From NCBI RefSeq assembly GCF_000422465.1, contig NZ_KE383845.1, positions 170,241 through 234,240 on the forward strand: DNA of 64,000 nucleotides, written 5' to 3'. Under the pieces are notes generated by a model, which worked only from the letters and a program-made list of their open reading frames with translations, made no database searches and had not been told where the DNA came from. The DNA comes from Paenibacillus harenae DSM 16969 (lineage in GTDB: Bacteria; Bacillota; Bacilli; Paenibacillales; Paenibacillaceae). Below are positions 61,597 to 64,000 of this stretch, in pieces. The stretch's first letter is position 1; each line of letters starts with the position of its first letter. The position numbers were made by a program, and so were the translations under genes.

Positions 61597-61663
61597 AAAA
61601 AAAGCCGCTCCCTTATCCTCTCGCCCGCATGAGACGGACCGGGGAACGGCTTTACCTTTTTTT
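61597..61663. terminator. Bidirectional terminator
   Basis: AAAGCCGCTCCC pairs imperfectly with GGGGAACGGCTTT, with an A run before and a T run after. It closes the bactofilin gene on one strand and the ABC permease gene on the other. Confidence 0.85.
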
Positions 61664-61664
61664 C

Positions 61665-62462
61665 TTAAGCGGCTACATCTCGTTTATTGAATACATACCA
61701 AGTGAGCGCTACAAAGATGATGTAGTAGGCTCCTAATATGCCGAGCGAGAACCATAAATTTGATCCGTCCTCCAATGAAGTCGCCCCGATATATTTCGTA
61801 AGATCAAGATGCATGAAGAGCAAGTAATCGATCCACTTGTAATCTAAAAACCCGAGCAGCAGAACGAAATTATTAACGCCCAGCAGCAAAAACAGCGAAA
61901 GTCCGATCGCAAGCCCGCCGCTGCGGAAAATGGTCGAAATCATAAAGGCAAGCGTTACGGTTACGACGAGCGATATGAGCTTCATCCCATAATACATAAG
62001 CATGTATGCGAACGGATTGGATCCGCCGGGGAATAGGAGCCCCTGCTGCGTTTCGTCTAACGATGAATAGATGCCAAAGCAAATCCAATTAATAAGCAGC
62101 GTGCTTAGGAACAGGGCAGCGGCTTGCAGAAGACCAAACAGCAGGATAGAAATATACTTGGACAGTAACACTTTGTTGCGGGACCAAGGACGTATAAGAA
62201 GCAGCTTAATCGTTCCGCTCGTAAACTCTTCCGCCACGCTGGCCGCCGCAATGACAACGGAGAAGATCGTCAGCAGGACGAACAGAATCATGCTCTCCGT
62301 CGATATGACCTCCCACATGGACGTATCTCTTCCGCCAAAGGAAAGCCACATAATCGAGATGAGCAGGGCTGACGCGATAAGAATGGCGAGCATAATCCAA
62401 GAGCGTGAACGCTTGTAAATTTTCATGTTTTCGTTACGTACGAGCTGCAGGAAATCACCCAA
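61665..62462 (-). CDS. ABC-2 type transporter permease
   Basis: The 265-residue membrane protein has six hydrophobic segments in the ABC-2 arrangement. It begins with a short cytoplasmic stretch (ENMKIYKRSRSWIM) and has SVAEEFTSGTIKLLLIRPWSR after the second helix, a classic element of such exporters (NatB/BcrB-like). It overlaps the ATPase gene by eight bases. The substrate is unknown; antimicrobial peptide or sodium export are typical for the group. Confidence 0.88.
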   Translation of the reverse strand: MGDFLQLVRNENMKIYKRSRSWIMLAILIASALLISIMWLSFGGRDTSMWEVISTESMILFVLLTIFSVVIAAASVAEEFTSGTIKLLLIRPWSRNKVLLSKYISILLFGLLQAAALFLSTLLINWICFGIYSSLDETQQGLLFPGGSNPFAYMLMYYGMKLISLVVTVTLAFMISTIFRSGGLAIGLSLFLLLGVNNFVLLLGFLDYKWIDYLLFMHLDLTKYIGATSLEDGSNLWFSLGILGAYYIIFVALTWYVFNKRDVAA

Positions 62463-63375
62463 TTCTTTCTCCTCCTGTCACTTCCAAAAACTGATCTTCA
62501 AGCGACTTCACATGCGTGCGTATGCCGTACACTTTAAAGCCCGCCGACACGAGCAAAGCATTGATTGCCGCCGTGCCATCCCGGTCCGTCTCCACGGCAA
62601 TCGCTTGCCCGCCCTCCGGAACCGCCGAATGCCCCGCCGCAAGCAGAGCCTCGACCGCTCCCTGCGGCCGGTCAACCTCTATGATAACGCGCGACTGATC
62701 CGTCATGGATCCCGTCCCGCGAATCGTTCTTACGTCGATGAGCTTGCCGTTTTGAATAATCGCCACGCGATCGCACATCAGCTCCATCTCGGCAAGCAGA
62801 TGGCTGGATACGAATACGGCGATTCCTTCCTCCTTGGACAGTACGCGCAAGTAATCCCGAAGCTCGCGAATGCCGGCAGGGTCCAGGCCGTTCGTGGGCT
62901 CGTCCAGGATAAGCAGCTGCGGCTTATGCAGAATCGCTTGTGCGACGCCGAGCCGCTGCCTCATGCCAAGAGAATAGGTCCTTACTTTATCCTGGATACG
63001 TCCTTCCAGACCGACGAGCTTGACAACCTCATGGACCCGATGTTCCGTAATGCCCGGAATCATTCGCGCGTAATGCTTGAGATTATCGTAGCCGCTCAAA
63101 TATTTATACATTTCCGGATTCTCTACGATAGCTCCGACATAACGGATCGCCTTTTCGTAATCTTTCGCAATACTGTGTCCGTTAATCAGAATTTCGCCTT
63201 CCGTGAGCGACATTAATCCGACCATCATTCGAATCGTCGTCGTTTTGCCTGATCCGTTCGGTCCAAGGAAGCCGAATACTTCTCCTAGCGGCAAATCAAG
63301 CGTAAGCTTATCAATAATCGTTCTTCCGCCAATTCGTTTTGATACATTCTGCAATCTAACGATGGGCTGTACCAT
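62455..63375 (-). CDS. ABC transporter ATPase
   Basis: The 306-residue ATPase has Walker A GPNGSGKTT, signature YSLGMRQRLGVAQAI, Walker B LLILDEPTNGLDP and switch FVSSH. The C-terminal extension of about 80 residues is typical of BcrA/NatA-like exporters. The start at 63375 has AGGAGG eight bases upstream; a start nine codons earlier is less likely. It forms an exporter with the overlapping permease gene. Confidence 0.92.
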   Translation of the reverse strand: MVQPIVRLQNVSKRIGGRTIIDKLTLDLPLGEVFGFLGPNGSGKTTTIRMMVGLMSLTEGEILINGHSIAKDYEKAIRYVGAIVENPEMYKYLSGYDNLKHYARMIPGITEHRVHEVVKLVGLEGRIQDKVRTYSLGMRQRLGVAQAILHKPQLLILDEPTNGLDPAGIRELRDYLRVLSKEEGIAVFVSSHLLAEMELMCDRVAIIQNGKLIDVRTIRGTGSMTDQSRVIIEVDRPQGAVEALLAAGHSAVPEGGQAIAVETDRDGTAAINALLVSAGFKVYGIRTHVKSLEDQFLEVTGGERIG

Positions 63376-63457
63376 ATCCAAAGCCCTCCTCCACGAGTCC
63401 AAATCCTTTTCATTATATACGATCTAGTAAATGATTGGTAGCAAGCCGAATTTTCAT

Positions 63458-63507
63458 AAAAAAATAAGCCTCTGCTCTACAGCTATTGCCGTAAAACAGA
63501 GACTTAT
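63458..63507 (-). terminator. Terminator after the small zinc-ribbon gene
   Basis: AATAAGCCTCTG pairs with CAGAGACTTAT with one mismatch around a 22-base loop. A T run follows on the minus strand. Confidence 0.75.
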
Positions 63508-63519
63508 ACGGTTCTTCCG

Positions 63520-63771
63520 CTAATAGGATTGCATCGCTTGCTCGGCGGCTTTCGCTTCTGCGCGCAGGAACATTTTATAGTGATAGTTATTGGTCTTGCC
63601 CGATGAACCCGAAATCGAATCTTCCTTATCATGCTGTATACTGCACGTTAAGCAATAACCCATGGGGTGCACCACCTGGAAAAATCCTGTTCGAAATAAA
63701 ATGTCCGCATCAGGACTTGCAACCATCTCTCCACAACTGACACAATAAAAACGGTCCTTTAAACGCATCAT
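63520..63771 (-). CDS. Small protein with a zinc-ribbon-like cysteine pattern
   Basis: The 83-residue protein has two CxxC pairs (CVSCGE at residues 10-13 and CLTC near 40-43) that could bind zinc. It has no membrane segment, and its C-terminal half is polar and helical. I do not recognise the family. A GGGAG lies 13-16 bases before the two adjacent ATGs, so the exact start is uncertain. The terminator near 63.5 kb supports its being a real gene. Confidence 0.65.
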   Translation of the reverse strand: MMRLKDRFYCVSCGEMVASPDADILFRTGFFQVVHPMGYCLTCSIQHDKEDSISGSSGKTNNYHYKMFLRAEAKAAEQAMQSY

Positions 63772-63840
63772 CCGATAGATCGCTCCCTCTCTCTTTCGTA
63801 ATGATTGTTCAGGAATCTCATTCCCGTGCAGCTCTATGTA

Positions 63841-64000
63841 TTATGTTGTAGAGGTTCCATCCTTCCTGCGCAGGGCGGCCCACCTGGACAGCTTAGACCA
63901 GAATGGGACCTGCAGGACTGCCGTCTCCAATAACCTCGATTTCCAATGATTCGTATAGACGATCTTCCCTTCACGATGAATAGCGGCCAATTTCCCGATG
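63841..64000 (-). CDS. C-terminal end of an unknown protein entering from the right edge
   Basis: An open frame of 53 codons runs from the window edge to a TAA at 63843-63841, without a start in the window. The peptide is basic with several Trp residues and ends in a polar tail. It shows no motif that I recognise. It lies 69 bases before the small zinc-ribbon gene on the same strand. It may be only an open stretch, but lack of stops and its orientation suggest a real gene end. Confidence 0.45.
   Translation of the reverse strand, partial: IGKLAAIHREGKIVYTNHWKSRLLETAVLQVPFWSKLSRWAALRRKDGTSTT

Overview
The window reads as chromosomal DNA of an endospore-forming member of the Paenibacillaceae (Bacillota), most likely Paenibacillus or a close relative. 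The reasons are strong AGGAGG ribosome sites with ATG, GTG and TTG starts, YesM/YesN two-component systems paired with Lpl-type sugar ABC transporters, an SspH-type spore protein, the sporulation protein CmpA, and the order tex - cmpA - sprT-like gene - tRNA cluster, which I recall from Bacillus. Most of the window is moderately GC-rich. The stretch from about 45.9 to 57.6 kb is clearly more AT-rich.

Region 1 (1-22 kb) is a carbohydrate locus. It holds two YesM/YesN two-component systems, each next to an LplB/LplC permease pair and a lipoprotein solute-binding protein. Between and beside them lie two paralogous clan GH-D (alpha-galactosidase-like) glycosidases. One (684 aa) has no signal peptide; the other (1015 aa) is secreted and carries two CBM35-like modules. 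The likely logic is external attack on a glycan, uptake of the products, and further breakdown inside the cell. NlpC/P60 and HflKC genes sit inside this block.

Region 2 (21-40 kb) is housekeeping: a LysE-type exporter divergent from a MocR regulator, an intergenic repeat cluster, an SPFH/NfeD pair, a uracil permease, two DedA proteins, and a small L,D-transpeptidase. A tRNA array carries Leu-Lys-Glu twice, and the copies flank a small orphan gene. The array also contains a tRNA-Ser whose 3' end is lost. After it come an SprT-like protein, CmpA, a nitroreductase gene broken by one in-frame TAA, Tex, a metallo-hydrolase, a thioredoxin-like protein, a cupredoxin, spore proteins and cardiolipin synthase.

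Region 3 (39-60 kb) is a polysaccharide or glycoprotein-glycan cluster: a polyprenyl-phosphate sugar-1-phosphate transferase, rmlABCD for dTDP-L-rhamnose, several glycosyltransferases including one 1073-residue three-domain enzyme, a Wzm/Wzt export ABC transporter and a Wzy/WaaL-type membrane ligase. It resembles the S-layer glycan (slg) clusters of Geobacillus and Paenibacillus alvei. Inside it, a Dol-P-Man-synthase-like enzyme, an SMR-type small membrane protein and a GT-C-like membrane glycosyltransferase lie in a row and look like a three-component lipid-linked sugar system.

Region 4 (60-64 kb) holds an M23 peptidase with a bactofilin, an ABC-2 type exporter pair, a small zinc-ribbon-like protein and the end of an unknown gene. 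I found no insertion sequence, prophage, CRISPR array or rRNA gene.
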